Source: Variovorax sp. KBW07
Lineage (GTDB): Bacteria; Pseudomonadota; Gammaproteobacteria; Burkholderiales; Burkholderiaceae_C
Assembly: GCF_003852515.1 (NCBI RefSeq)
Contig: NZ_QAJK01000036.1
Location: forward strand, 1-64,000
Reading direction: 5' to 3'
Length of the DNA stretch: 64,000 bases
A program made the position numbers and the translations under genes. Shown here piece after piece: positions 26,695 through 38,600 of the stretch (position 1 is its first letter; each line of letters opens with the position of its first letter). The notes under the pieces were generated by a model that made no database searches, was not told the origin of the DNA, and saw only the letters and a list, made by a program, of their open reading frames with translations.

Positions 26695-26968
26695 ACGCTG
26701 GATGTCACGGTGTTGGGCCGCTGTCAGGCCGTCGCCGGTCACCATACCAAAGGCTGTCGCGAGGCGCCGGGCGCGCCGCCGCAAACCCTTTGCGCGGCGG
26801 GTGCGATGGGCGTAACAAAAGCGTCACTGGCCGATGCGACCATGCACTGTTACCTAAAGGTGCAAGTCTTTGCCGGCTCGACGCGTTTCCCCTTCCACTC
26901 CATTTTCCGCAGCCTGGCTGCGGGCGTGACGGCGTGCGCGGGAATGCAGCAGGGTGCGACGAGCGGCC

Positions 26969-27748
26969 ATGGCGTTGTTTCGTGCGCGTGGCGTGTTGAC
27001 GTGCCAGCGCCCTGCACGCTGGGGGCTGTGCGGCCTGGCGGCATGGACGTCGATCTTTCCCGTGCATGCAGCCCTTGCCGCCCTTGCCGCCGATGACATC
27101 GGCAGCCCGCCGCCACCCGACGATCCGCGCGTGACACTTTCTTCCTCTTCCTCCAGCTCCGCGGAGCCACGGTTCGACTTCGACCTGGCGGCCCAGCCGC
27201 TCGCGTCCGCGCTGAACCGCTTCGCCGATGTGTCGGGCCGCGCGGCGCTGTTCAGCAGCACGCTGGTGGCGGGCCGCACGGCGTCGCCGGCGCAGGGGCA
27301 GTTCACGCCACGCGAAGCGCTGCAGCGCCTGCTCGAAGGCACCGGCCTGGCAATGCAGGAAGTGAGTGCGGGACGCGTCAATGCCTTTGTGCTGAAGCCG
27401 CTCGACGCGCAAGCCGAGGCGGCAGCGAGCGCACGCGCGCGGCTGGAGTCCTACGACGGCCAGGTGCAGGCCCGCGTGTGGGATGCACTGTGCGCCGATC
27501 CGCGCACGGCGCAAGGCAACTACCGCTCGCTGCTGCGCTTTCGCGTCGACCCGGCGGGCCGCGTGCACCGTGCGCAACTGCTCGGCAGCACCGGCGACAG
27601 CCGGCGCGATGCCTTGCTGGTGGCCACGCTGGAGCGCGTGCGCATCGGCCGGCCACCGCCGCCCGACATGAAGCAGCCGCTGGCCATGCTCATCCTGCCG
27701 GCGCAGGCGGGCGGGCCCTCCTGCGAAGACGCCGCAGCAAGGCCCTAG
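26969..27748 (+). CDS. VreA-like signalling protein: STN domain without receptor barrel, TonB-C-like end
   Basis: ATG at 26969 gives 259 aa; GTG at 26954 is an alternative start. A signal peptide ends near ALA|ADD. After a Ser-rich linker an STN domain (about residues 70-145, 'FDFDLAAQPLASALNRFADVSGRAALF') matches the N-terminal signalling domain of FecA-type receptors. No beta-barrel follows. Instead a C-terminal domain (about 155-250, 'YRSLLRFRVDPAGRVHRAQLLGSTGD') resembles the TonB C-terminal domain. STN plus a TonB-like end is the design of VreA of the Pseudomonas PUMA3 system. It should signal in the periplasm to the FecR protein encoded two genes on. The sigma gene starts 2 nt after its stop. 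Confidence 0.82.
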   Translation: MALFRARGVLTCQRPARWGLCGLAAWTSIFPVHAALAALAADDIGSPPPPDDPRVTLSSSSSSSAEPRFDFDLAAQPLASALNRFADVSGRAALFSSTLVAGRTASPAQGQFTPREALQRLLEGTGLAMQEVSAGRVNAFVLKPLDAQAEAAASARARLESYDGQVQARVWDALCADPRTAQGNYRSLLRFRVDPAGRVHRAQLLGSTGDSRRDALLVATLERVRIGRPPPPDMKQPLAMLILPAQAGGPSCEDAAARP

Positions 27749-27750
27749 CC

Positions 27751-28260
27751 GTGTCCGAAGAAGTCCGACTGGTTTTGCTCGACTTCCTGTCGCAGCGCTA
27801 CGGCGAGCTGAAGCGCCGCCTGACGCGCCTGCTGGGCAGCGACGACCTGGCGGGCGATGCCCTGCAAGACACCTGGCTGCGACTGCGCCGGCTGGAAGAC
27901 CAGGGGCCGGTGCAGCACCCGCGCGCCTTCCTGCTGCGCATGGCCGTCAACATTGCCGTGAACAACCTGCGCAGCCAGAGCCGCATCGTGCCGCGCAGCG
28001 AGGTCGATGCGCTGCTGGACGTGGCCGACACCGCGCCGGGCCCGGCCGAGATTGCCGAGGCGCGCTCGGAAATGGAGGCGCTCTACAAGGTGATCGCCCG
28101 CATGCCGAAGCGCCGCCGCGACATCCTGGTGCTGGTGCGCTGGCAGGGCCTGCCGCAGAAAGAGGTGGCCGAGCGCCTGGGCGTTTCGCTGAACACGGTC
28201 GAGCACGAGCTGAAGCGGGCGCACGATTTCTGCGCGGCCCACATGGGCCGGAAAAAATAG
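27751..28260 (+). CDS. ECF sigma factor, FecI type
   Basis: GTG at 27751, with AGCAAGG about 8 nt upstream, gives 169 aa. Region 2 lies at residues 10-75 ('LGSDDLAGDALQDTWLRLRR', 'HPRAFLLRMAVNIAVNNLR') and region 4 at about 105-160 ('LPQKEVAERLGVSLNTVEHELKRA'), as in FecI-like iron-starvation sigma factors. It lies directly after the STN gene and before fecR, so it should be held by that anti-sigma and released on a surface signal. The likely target is the haemagglutinin gene downstream. Confidence 0.93.
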   Translation: MSEEVRLVLLDFLSQRYGELKRRLTRLLGSDDLAGDALQDTWLRLRRLEDQGPVQHPRAFLLRMAVNIAVNNLRSQSRIVPRSEVDALLDVADTAPGPAEIAEARSEMEALYKVIARMPKRRRDILVLVRWQGLPQKEVAERLGVSLNTVEHELKRAHDFCAAHMGRKK

Positions 28261-28338
28261 TTGGAGGATTCGCGCCGTGCCAGTTGTCTTGAACAGGAGG
28301 AGTTCCGCACCCCGGTGCGGCGCGGCCTCGTGAACACC

Positions 28339-29391
28339 ATGTCTTCCAAGCCTCCGATAGCGCCGCCGTCCGCCGCCGACCCCCGCCACGCAGTGCCCGA
28401 AGTGCTGCGGGAAGAGGCGCGCATCTGGCTCGGCCGTCTGGCACTGGCCGAAGTGACGCAGATGGACGTGCAGGCCTTCAAGCGCTGGCAGCGCACCAGC
28501 CCCGCGCACGAAGTGGCCTTCGACGAGGCGAAGCGCCAGTGGCATGCGATGAAGCTGGCCATCGACGGCGGCCTTCGCGCCGACCCGAAAGCGGCGGCGC
28601 GCTACCGGCAACTGGCGCGGGGCAATCCGCGCGCCGCGCAGCCGGGCCGCCGTGCCTTCCTGGGTGCGGCCATGAGCGCGGCCGCGGTGGCCGGCGTGGC
28701 GGTGGTGGCCTATCCGCCGCTCGGCCTGTGGCCCGCACCCGGCGCATGGGGCGCGGACGAGCGCACCGCCACTGGCGAGCAGCGAACGCTGGGCCTGGCC
28801 GGCCACGTCCGCGTGACGCTGAACACGCAGACCAGCGTTCGCCGCGAGACGTCGGCCAACGGCGACACCATCGGCATCGACCTGCTCGCGGGCGAAGCCG
28901 CCATCGACCTGCAACCGGTGCCCGAGACCGGCGGCCGGCCCTTCGTCGTGACCGCGGGCGCGGGCCGCAGCAGCGCGCAAGGCGCCTCGCGCTTCCAGGT
29001 GCGGCACCTGCAGGGCAGCAAGGTGTGCGTGACCTGCATCGAAGGCTCGGTGCGAGTGGCGCATGCCGCGGGGCACAAGCTGCTGCAGGCGCGGCAGCAG
29101 ACGGTGTACGACGCCACCTCGCTCGGTGGCGTGCAAGCCGTCGAGCCGGCGGACCTGTCGGCCTGGCGCAAGGGCGAACTGGTGTTCAGGCAGACGCCGC
29201 TTGCGCAGGTGCTCGACGAAATCAACCGCTACCGGCCCGGCCGCGTGGTGCTGATGGCCGATGCGCGGCGCGACAGTGCCGTGAGCGGGCGCTTCTCCAT
29301 TGCCGTGCTCGACGAGGCGTTGCTGCAGATCCAGCACAGCTTCGATCTGCGTGCGCGCGCGTTGCCGGGCGGCTTGCTCGTCTTGAGCTGA
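28339..29391 (+). CDS. FecR-type transmembrane anti-sigma regulator
   Basis: ATG at 28339 gives 350 aa. GTG at 28315, 14 nt after AGGAGG (28295-28300), and TTG 28261 are possible earlier starts. The N-terminal cytoplasmic DUF4880-like domain (about 15-75, 'LREEARIWLGRLALAEVTQMDVQAFKRWQ') binds the sigma factor. The transmembrane segment contains the Tat-like 'GRRAFLGAAMSAAAVAG' common in FecR proteins. The periplasmic FecR domain (about 150-260) and an STN-like C-terminus ('VFRQTPLAQVLDEINRYRP') follow. It forms one unit with the STN and sigma genes, a complete cell-surface signalling trio. Confidence 0.92.
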   Translation: MSSKPPIAPPSAADPRHAVPEVLREEARIWLGRLALAEVTQMDVQAFKRWQRTSPAHEVAFDEAKRQWHAMKLAIDGGLRADPKAAARYRQLARGNPRAAQPGRRAFLGAAMSAAAVAGVAVVAYPPLGLWPAPGAWGADERTATGEQRTLGLAGHVRVTLNTQTSVRRETSANGDTIGIDLLAGEAAIDLQPVPETGGRPFVVTAGAGRSSAQGASRFQVRHLQGSKVCVTCIEGSVRVAHAAGHKLLQARQQTVYDATSLGGVQAVEPADLSAWRKGELVFRQTPLAQVLDEINRYRPGRVVLMADARRDSAVSGRFSIAVLDEALLQIQHSFDLRARALPGGLLVLS

Positions 29392-29640
29392 GAGCGCTTT
29401 TTTTTCCAGAGCGCGGCATCGGCATGGCACTCGCGTGACGGCCGCATGACCACCGTGTGACTCTCGCAAAACCACGCATCGCCCCCTGCGCGGTGTTCAA
29501 AAAATGTTGGCGGAATCCGGCGGCGTCCGGTGTCTTGGCAGTAACGGGTTTTCGTCGTGCCACCTTGCATTGCTCTGCAACGTGGCCAGCGATGCGAAGC
29601 CCTTCAAGAACATCGAACCAATCATTGGCGGGAACTTCAC
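29392..29640 (+). promoter_or_regulatory. Leader region of the haemagglutinin gene with candidate ECF promoter
   Basis: There is no gene here. A T8 run at about 29399-29406 directly after fecR may be part of a weak terminator. GGAATCC at 29512-29518 followed by GTCTT at 29532-29536 loosely resembles an ECF-type -35/-10 pair, but the spacing is about 2 bp short of the usual value. This is a hypothesis only. GGCGGGA just before 29641 serves as ribosome site. Confidence 0.25.
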
Positions 29641-32600
29641 ATGAACACGGGCATGCGCGGGAACGGGGATCGACGACAGGGGAACTTCAGGCTGGCGCCG
29701 GTGGCGCGCGCCATGGCGCTGATGCTGGTGGCCAGCGGCATGGCCGGCCATGCACAGGCGCAGCGCGCCTTCAGTGGTGCGTGGTTCAACGCCAAGGGCA
29801 CGGCGCAGAGCACCGCCGCGCTCACGGGCTACCTGCCCAATGGCCAGCCCGCGTCCAGCCTCACCAACCCGGTGGCGCGCCAGAAGGCCGACAACCCGCA
29901 GTGGCAACGCTCCATCAACAACCTGAACCTGGCCGCGCAGACCATCGCGGCGCAGCAGGCCGCGCAAGCCGCGGCAAGGCAGGCGGCGCAGAACGACGGC
30001 TCGGTGCCCGACGGCCTGGCCGACGGCGGCCTGAAGGTCGATAGCAACAGCCTCAGCGCCGGCTGGGCCAACGCCAATGCGCCGGTGCAGAGCGCGGCCG
30101 GCGGCAAGACCGAAGTGAAGATCGAGCAGACGGCCGAGAAGGCCATCCTGAACTGGGAGACCTTCAACGTCGGGCGCAACACCGTCGTGCAGTTCGACCA
30201 GCGCGCGGGCGCCAGGCCCGACGGCACCAACCCCTGGATCGCGCTGAACCGCATCAACGATCCGAGCGGCAAACCCAGCCAGATCGCGGGGCAGATCAAG
30301 GCCGACGGCGCGGTGTACCTGGTCAACCGCAACGGCATCGTCTTCACCGGCAGCAGCCAGGTCAACACGCGCACGCTGGTGGCGTCGAGCCTCGCGCTGT
30401 CGGACAAGCAGTTCAAGCTCGGCATCAACAACCGGCAGATCACGCTCAACCCGGGCAACGACTTCGGCATTCCGCAGTTCGGCGAATTCAATGCGACCAA
30501 GCCCGAGGTCTATGGCGATGCGGGGTTCAAGGCCGGCGTCGGCGGCGCGCCCGACAAGATGGGAGGCCTGGACCGCTTCGATCCGGGCGCGCCGCCCGGC
30601 GAGGTTCGGGTCGATGCGGGCGCGCGGCTGGCGGTGGACCCGGGCGGCAAGCTCATGCTGTTCGCGCCCAAGGTGCGCAACGCCGGCCACCTGTCGGCGC
30701 CCGACGGCCAGGTCATCATGGCGGCGGGAGAGAACGTCTACCTGAAGACGCCGCGCGGCAACGACCCGAACGGCGTGCGCGGGCTCGACGTGGCGGTGTC
30801 GGCCGTGCCGGGCTGGGGCTTCAGCTTCAACCAGGTGCTCGGTGCTCACGGGCTGATGCCGGCCTATGCCGACGCCAGCTACGTGGCGTCGGTGCGCGAC
30901 GTGGTGCTGCCCGAGATGGCCGCGCGCGCCGCGCAGGTCGGCTACGAGGTGGCCAACACCGGCATCGTGCAGTCCGACCGCGGCAACATCACGCTGCAGG
31001 CCCGCGACGTGCGCCAGGGCGGCGTGCTCACCGCGACCACGGCGCTGAACAACCGCAGCGGCTCGATCGTGCTGCGTGCCTGGGGCCAGGGCGTGGATGC
31101 CCGCACCGGGGACCTCGAGGAGATACTGAACTGGTCGGCCGGCACGCTCACGCTGGCGCCGAACAGCGTGACGCAGGTGCTGCCCGACGCCAGCGACAGG
31201 TCGCAGATCGAGGCCGCGGCGCTTGCCACGCGCTACATGCCGGGGCGCGTCGAGATGTACGGCAAGCTCATCGACGTGCAGCCGCGCGCGGGCGTGATCG
31301 TGCCCTCGGGCACCATCAACGTGGAGTCGGCCGTCAACCCCATCTTCACGCAGTTGCCCTACTACAAGGGCAGCCTGCGCGACGAGAGCCGCATCTACCT
31401 GGACAGCGAGGCCTTCCTGAGCGTGGCGGGCGTGCAGGACATCCTGCTGCCGATGTCGCGCAACTTCATCGAGGCCGACCTGCGCATCAACGAACTGCGC
31501 GACTCTCCGCTGCTGGCGAACTCGTGGGTGCGCGGCAAGAAGGTGATCGTCGACCGCCGTGCCAACGGCGTGTTCGCGGGTGGCCCCATGGGCGGCGTGG
31601 AATGGGTGCTGGGCAGCGACGGCAAGACCTACATCCCAGGTGCCTGGGTCGGCACGCCGCTGGGCGACATGACGGGCTGGATCGGCGTCGGCAAGACCGA
31701 CCTGCAGGAGCTGTCGGCCGAGGCCGGAAAGATCACGCTGCGCGCGGGCGGCGCCGTCATCACGCGGGCCGGTTCGCTGCTCGACGTGGCGGGCGGCTCG
31801 GTGCGCTATGCCGATGGCCGCAACACCAGCACCAAGCTGATGGGCGCGGACGGCCGCGTCTACGGCATGCAGCAGGCCATGCCCGACATGGACTACGTGG
31901 GCATTGCCGGCCAGTACCTGCAGAACCACGCGCGCTGGGGCGTGAAGACCACGTGGCGCAATCCGCTGATTGGCGCCGACATGCCCGAGGCCGGCTACAC
32001 CGAGGGCCGCAAGGCCGGTGCGATCCAGATCTTCGCGGGCGGCGCGATGGTGCTCGAAGGCGACTACTGGGGCGGCAGCCTGGTCGGCGAACGCCAGCAG
32101 ATGCAGCCCACGAAAAACCTGGGCGGCGAGCTGCAACTGGGCAACGGCATCAAGGACGACCGCCCCTGGTGGGCCGGCCAACTTGTGGTGAGCCGCGACC
32201 CGCACCGCCTGGCCGCGGGCTTCAACGCGCAGTCGGCGCTGGGTGACGACTTCCGCGTGCCGCCCGTGCCCGACTCGGGCGTCAAGGAGCCCGGCAAGCT
32301 GACCTATCTGTCCGACGAAGTGCTCAACCGCTCGGGCATGGGGCGCCTGTTGTTCAATGTCTCGGGCGACTTCATTCTCGAACCCGGCGCGGTGCTGAAC
32401 CTGGCGCCGGGCAGCACCTTCATGGCGAGCGGCGGGGAGGCCGCGACCATCAACCTCAAGGTGGACGGCACCATTCGCGCGCCCGGCGGCAAGATAGCGC
32501 TCGACTCGTTCAACGGCACGCTCGCCATCGGCGCGGCCAGCGCACTCGACGTGCGCGGCCAGTGGATCAATGCCTGGCGCGACGGCACGGCACCCGCGCA

Positions 32601-35600
32601 GTGGGCCATGGACGGCGGCACGCTGGCCCTGAGCGCGGCCAAGTTCGCGATCGATCCCGGCGTGGTGCTCGACGTGTCGGGCGGCGGACGGGTCGATGCC
32701 GGCAAGCAGGGCCTGCCGAAGCTGCGCGTGGGCAATGGCGGCACCGTGTCGCTGGGCGGCGTGACGCCGCAGGCCGACCTGGCGGCACTCGACATTCGCG
32801 GCTACGCGGCCGGCTCGGCCGCGCGCTTCGAGCTGGCCACCTTGTCTCCGGTGCAGATCGGCGGCACGGCACCCGACGCCAAGACCGTGGTGCTGCCGGA
32901 AGCCCTTTACAGCGAGCGCGGCTTCGGCGCGGTGGCGGTGAACGTGGGCGACAAGGCGGGCATTGCGATTGCCGAAGGCGCCAGCGTGATGCGTCCCGCG
33001 GCGAGCATCGACCTGGCAACCTTCCCCTACCGCGATGTGGCCACCGGTGCAACGCTGGCGCAGGTCGCGCCGGTAGGCGTGCTGCGTCCGCAGGAGCGGC
33101 TGGCGCGCAAGCCCGCATCGCTCGAGCTCGGCACCGTCGACGGTCCGATCGACGTGGGCGCCGGTGCGGTGGTGCGTGCCGACACCGGCGGCAAGCTGGC
33201 CATGTCCGCGGGCGGTGCTACCGGCAAGATGAGCATCAAGGGCACGCTGGAGGCGCCGGCGGGGCGCATCGAACTCAGCGCAGCCGACCTCACGCTGGAG
33301 GCCGGGTCGCAATTGCTGGCGCGCGGCGTGCCGGTCATCCAGGCCGATTCGCGCGGCACGCTGACGGGCCAGGTGCTGGCCGGCGGCGACGTTTCGCTGG
33401 TCGGCAGCAGCGCCCTTCAGTTGCAGGCCGGTGCGCGCATCGATGTGTCCGGCGCCTCGGGCGAGGTGCAGGTTCCCGTCGCCGGTGCGCGGCTGGGTTC
33501 GGTGGGTTGGGAGAACGTGGCGCTGTCCAGCGATGGCGGCACGATTCTGCTCAAGGGCGGCAGCCGCGGCACGATGCGCGTGGCCGCCGACCTGCAGGGC
33601 CGCAGCGGCGGCGCGGGCGCATCGGGTGGCTCGCTGAGCATCGTCGATTCCAGCGAAGGCCCGCCCGCCACGCCGGGCGGCGTGACGGTGCCCACCACGC
33701 TGTACTGGCGCGATCCGGTCACCAGCAAGGTCATGAGCAAGATCTACAGCCAGGTGCCCGACCTCGACCTGTACGACGAATACGGCACCGCGCCGCTGAA
33801 GTTCACGTTGCAGATGCGCTCGGCCATTGCCGGCTTGCCGGGCGTGGTGGGCGGCGGCATGGAGATCGTCAACGACCTCGATGCACCCGGGCTCTCGGCC
33901 GTGGTCCGGCCGTGGGAGGCCAACACCGCCATCAGCCCGGTCGTGCTCGACCTGCTGGCGCGCCACTTCTACACGAGCGCGGCGCTGACCACGCATGTCG
34001 TGGTGCCCGACGTGAAGGTGCAGTCGACCTCGCGCATCCAGGCCGCCTCCATCTCACAAGGCGGCTTCGATGCGGTGACGCTGAATGCTGCCAAGGGTAT
34101 TTCGCTGGCCGACGGCGTGCACGTGAAAGCCGGCCGCAGCCTGTCGCTTGCCACCTCGAAGCTGGGCAACGGCGGTGGGCGGGGCAGCGCGCAGTTGTCG
34201 GCCGCGCACATCTCGCTCGATGCGCTGCCGCTCTTCGCATCGACCGGTTGGGCCAACCCCGCGGCGCTCGGCGGGCAACTGACCCTGTCGGGCTCGCTGA
34301 TCGACCTGCGCAGGGCCGTGCCCGAAGGCACGGGCGGCATGCGCATCACCGGGTTCGGGCGCACCGTGCTGCAGGCCGACGACGTCCGGCTTGGCGGCGC
34401 ACTGCCGGCGACGATGACGGCCGCCACGTCGCTGCAGGTCAACCTCGACGTCGACGGCCAGCTGGTCATGAAGGCCGGCCAGGTCTACCCGTCCACCGCG
34501 ATGACGGCGGTGGTGCGGGCCGGCGAGTCGATCGCCATCGAGCGACTGGGCGATGCGGGCCCGCCCGCGTTGTCGGCCGGCGGCACGCTGCGCCTTGAGG
34601 CACCGGTGATTGCGCAGAACGGCGTGCTGCGCGCGCCGCTGGGCCAGATCGAGCTCAACGCCGGCAAGAGCCTGGCGCTGGGCAGCGACAGCATCACCTC
34701 GGTCACCGGCAGCGGCATGGCCATTCCCTACGGCACGCTGTCGAACAACGAGCACTGGCTCGACCCGACCCGCCGGCGCGACGACGGCAGCCCTTCCGAC
34801 AGCGCACTGGTGGCCCCACCCGAGAAGCGCATCACCATGAAGGCGCCCGACGTGGCGCTGGCCAAGGGCGCGGTGGTCGACATCTCCGGCGGCGGCGACC
34901 TTTATGCCTGGGAGTTCGTGCCCGGCCCCGGCGGCTCGCACGACGTGCTGTCGATGCCCGGCACCTACGCCATCCTGCCGGGCCGCAGCGGCACGGCGCC
35001 GGCCAGCGCCATCGAGGCCGGCCAGCGCATCTGGCTGTCCGGCGGTCCCGGCCTTGCCGCCGGCTGGTACGACCTGCTGCCCGCGCGCTACGCGCTGCTG
35101 CCCGGCGCGATGACGGTGCAGTCCACCGGCACGGCGTGGACCGGGCCGGCGAAGGCCGGCTTCAAGGCCCCCGACGGCGGCATCGTCATGCAGGGCAAGA
35201 CCGGCAATGCCTACGGCGGCACGCAGCAGGCCACCGCCTCGGTGTGGCGCGTGATGTCCGGCGACACGCTGCGCCGCTACAGCGAATACAACGAAGCCTT
35301 TGCCAACGACTTCTTCGCGTCGGAAGCCTTCAAGCTCACGCAGTACCGCCTGACGGGCCAGCGCGTGGTCACGCCGCGCCTGGCACGCGACGGCGGCGCG
35401 GTGGTGTTCGACGCCACCCGCAGCCTGGTGCTGGACGGCACGCTGCGCTCGCAGCCCGATCGTGGGGGGCGTGGCGGGCTGGTCGACATCGCGGGCAAGA
35501 AGATCGCCATCGTCGGCGCCGGGCAGGACGCCGGCACGCTGCGCGGCGACGGCTACCTGGTGATCGATGCGGCGGCGTTGTCGAGCTTCGGCGCCGGCAG

Positions 35601-38600
35601 TCTGCTGGTGGGCGGCACACGCAAGGGCGACCCGCTGGGCGTGGGGCTGAACGTGACGGCCAGCGACATCGTGGTGCGCAACGATGCGGGCTCGGCGCTG
35701 TACGGCCCCGAGATCATCCTGGCCGCCAGCGGCCAGGTGGCCATCGACGCGGGCAGCGTGGTGAGCGCCCACGGTACCGGCGCCAGCACCGTGGGCGACC
35801 TGATCGTGGCGCCGCAACAGCGCGAGGTATACGACACCAAGGGCACGGCCACCACCGACGACGACGTGCTCGTGACGCCAGCCCGCGACTGGGGTGCGCT
35901 GGTGCGCGTGGCCAACGGCAGCGTGGCGAAGGTGCTGCGCCAGAACGTCGACACCACGACCGGCGGCATGGTGCGCATCGGTGCCGGCGCCGACGTGAAC
36001 GGCGGCGCGGCACTGTTGCTGGACGCCACGCGCAACACCGAGCTGGCCGCCTCGGCGCGCATTGCCGGCACCGACCTTTCAGTGGCCTCGGGCCGCATCG
36101 GCTTCGGTGGTGGCACCGAAGGCATGGTGCTGGACGAAGGCGCGCTGGCGCAGCTGGCGAACTCGCAGCGCCTGACGCTGCGCAGCTATTCGAGCTTCGA
36201 CTTCTACAAGTCGCTCGACCTCGGTGCCGCGGGCATGGCCTCGCTGACGCTCGATGGCGCGCGGCTGTCCGGCACGGGCAACGGCGACGTCGTGCTGCGC
36301 GGCGACACCATCACCTTGATGAACAGCGGCGCCGCCGCCACGGGCGTGGACGGCACGGGCACCGGTGGCCTGACGCTGGACGCCGGCACGCTGGTGCTGG
36401 GCGCGGGGCGAAAGACCCTCTCGGGCTTCGGCACGATCGCGATGCATGGCCGCGACCGCACCATCGGCGAAGGCAACGGCGGCATCGATGCCGGCGGCTC
36501 GGCACTGACGCTGACCACGCCGCTGCTGACCGGCCGCGGCGGTGCCGCGCAATCGATCGTCACGCGGGGCGCGCTGCAGGTGCTGGGCGCCGGCGGCAAC
36601 GGCGCATCGGACCCGGGCCTGCAGGACAGCCTGGGCACGCGCCTGAGCCTGGGCGGCGGCAGCGTGCTGTTCGGCAGCCGCGCCGTGGCATTGGGCGGCA
36701 GCGTGGACATGACGGCTTCCGCCGGCAGCGTGGTGCTGGCCAGCGGGGCGCAGGTCGACGTGGGCGGCTTCGCCAAGAACTTCTTCGACATGGCCGCGTA
36801 CGCCGATGCGGGCCGCATCAACCTGTCGGCCGTGGGCGGCGACGTGCGGCTGGATGCCGGCAGCGTGCTCCACCTTGCCGCGCACGCGGACGGCGGCAAC
36901 GCCGGCACGCTGGCGCTGGCAGCATCGAACGGCGGCACGGTGGTGCTCGACGGCCGCATCGCGGCGCAGGCGGGCAACGGCGGCAAGGCCGGTGCCTTCT
37001 CGCTGGACATCGCCGCGCTGGGCGACTTCGCGGGCTTCAACCGACGGCTGAACGACGCGGGCTTCTACCGTTCGCGCCAGTTCCGCATCCGCCAGGGCGA
37101 CGTGACGCTCGATGGCACCACCACGGTGGAAGACTTCGGCCTTGCCGCCGACCGCGGCAGCGTGAACATCACCGGCCGTGTCGATGCGCGCGCGGCCTAC
37201 GGCGGCGCCATCCGCGTCACCGGCGGCAACGGCGTGTCGATGCAGGACGGTGCGCAACTGCTGGCCGGCGCCACCGGCGCGCTGGGCAGCGGCCGCGTCA
37301 TGCTCGAAGCGGCGGGCGGCTCGCTCGACCTGCGCGGCGGCACCATCGACGTGGCCGGTGCCGACGGCGGCAAGGTGCGCCTGCGCGCGCGCCAGAACGC
37401 GAGCCACGACGACCTGGCCGCCGTGGCCGTGAAGGCCGGCATCGTCGGTGCGCGTTCGGCCGTGCTCGAAGGCATGGCCGTCTACGAAAACCAGACCTCG
37501 GTCGATGCCATCAAGGCCACGGCAATTGCCGATGCAACCACCTTCGCTGGCAACGGTGGCGCCATCGCCGGCCGGCTGGGCCTGGCGCCGGGCCTGCGCG
37601 TGATGCCCGGCATAGAGATCAGCAGCACCGGCGACCTTGCGATGAACAGCGACTGGAACCTGTTCACCGATTTCGCCAACGCCCGCGAAGGCAGCCTGAC
37701 GCTGCGCGCGGCAGGCAACCTGCTGATCGACGGCCACCTGAGCGATGGATTCAACATGGCCGGCCGCACCGGCACGCTGCAGGAGTCCGCGTCGTGGAAC
37801 CTGCGGCTGGTTGCCGGTGGCGACATGGACTCGGCCAATGCGCTGGCGCTCAAGCCGCTGGCGGGCCAGGCCGCGGGCAGCGGCACGGTCCGCATCGGGA
37901 CCGCCGACACCGACCCCGATGCGGCAGTCGACAACGGCGCCGGCAAGCTGGTGCGCACCGGCACCGGCGACCTCGAAGTGCGCGCGGGGCGCGACCTGAA
38001 GCTGGCGCACAAGGACTCGGCGATCTACACCGCGGGCCGCAAGGACACCACCACCTGGAGCGACTTCAGCAGCGCCCCGGCCAATGCCGCCTACGGCGTG
38101 GCCGGCGGCAACCTGGACATCGCCGCGCAGGGCGGCATCGAAGCCCAACCCTCGGGACAGCGCTTCACCGAGTGGCTCAACCGGCAGGGCAACGTCAACG
38201 GCGACCGCGTGTTCGGCCCGTACCAGGACACCACCAGCACCTGCGACAGCGGCGTTTGCGTGCCGAACTTTCGCCCGACCGAGCAGGCGAGCTGGTGGGT
38301 CAACCATGGCGAGTTCAGGCAGGGCGTGGCGGCCTTAGGCGGCGGCAACGTGAACGTCAGCGCCGGTGGCGACCTCGGCAACCTGGTGGTGGCGCTGACC
38401 AGCAACATGCGCATGCGTGGCGGGCGCAGCGTCGGCGAGGCCATGAACATGGAGGTGCGCAACGGCGGCGCGATGACGGTCGAGGCCGGCGGTGCGATCC
38501 GCGGCGGCCAGTACTACATCGGGCGCGGCACCGGCGACATACGCGCCGGCGAAACCACCACCGGCCATTCGGTGACCGCGACGATGACGGGCGACACCAC

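Noticed and set aside
29497-33996. A 1499-codon minus-strand frame opposite the haemagglutinin gene
   Set aside because: No recognisable domain, amphipathic pattern or start signal; the plus frame carries the TPS domain.
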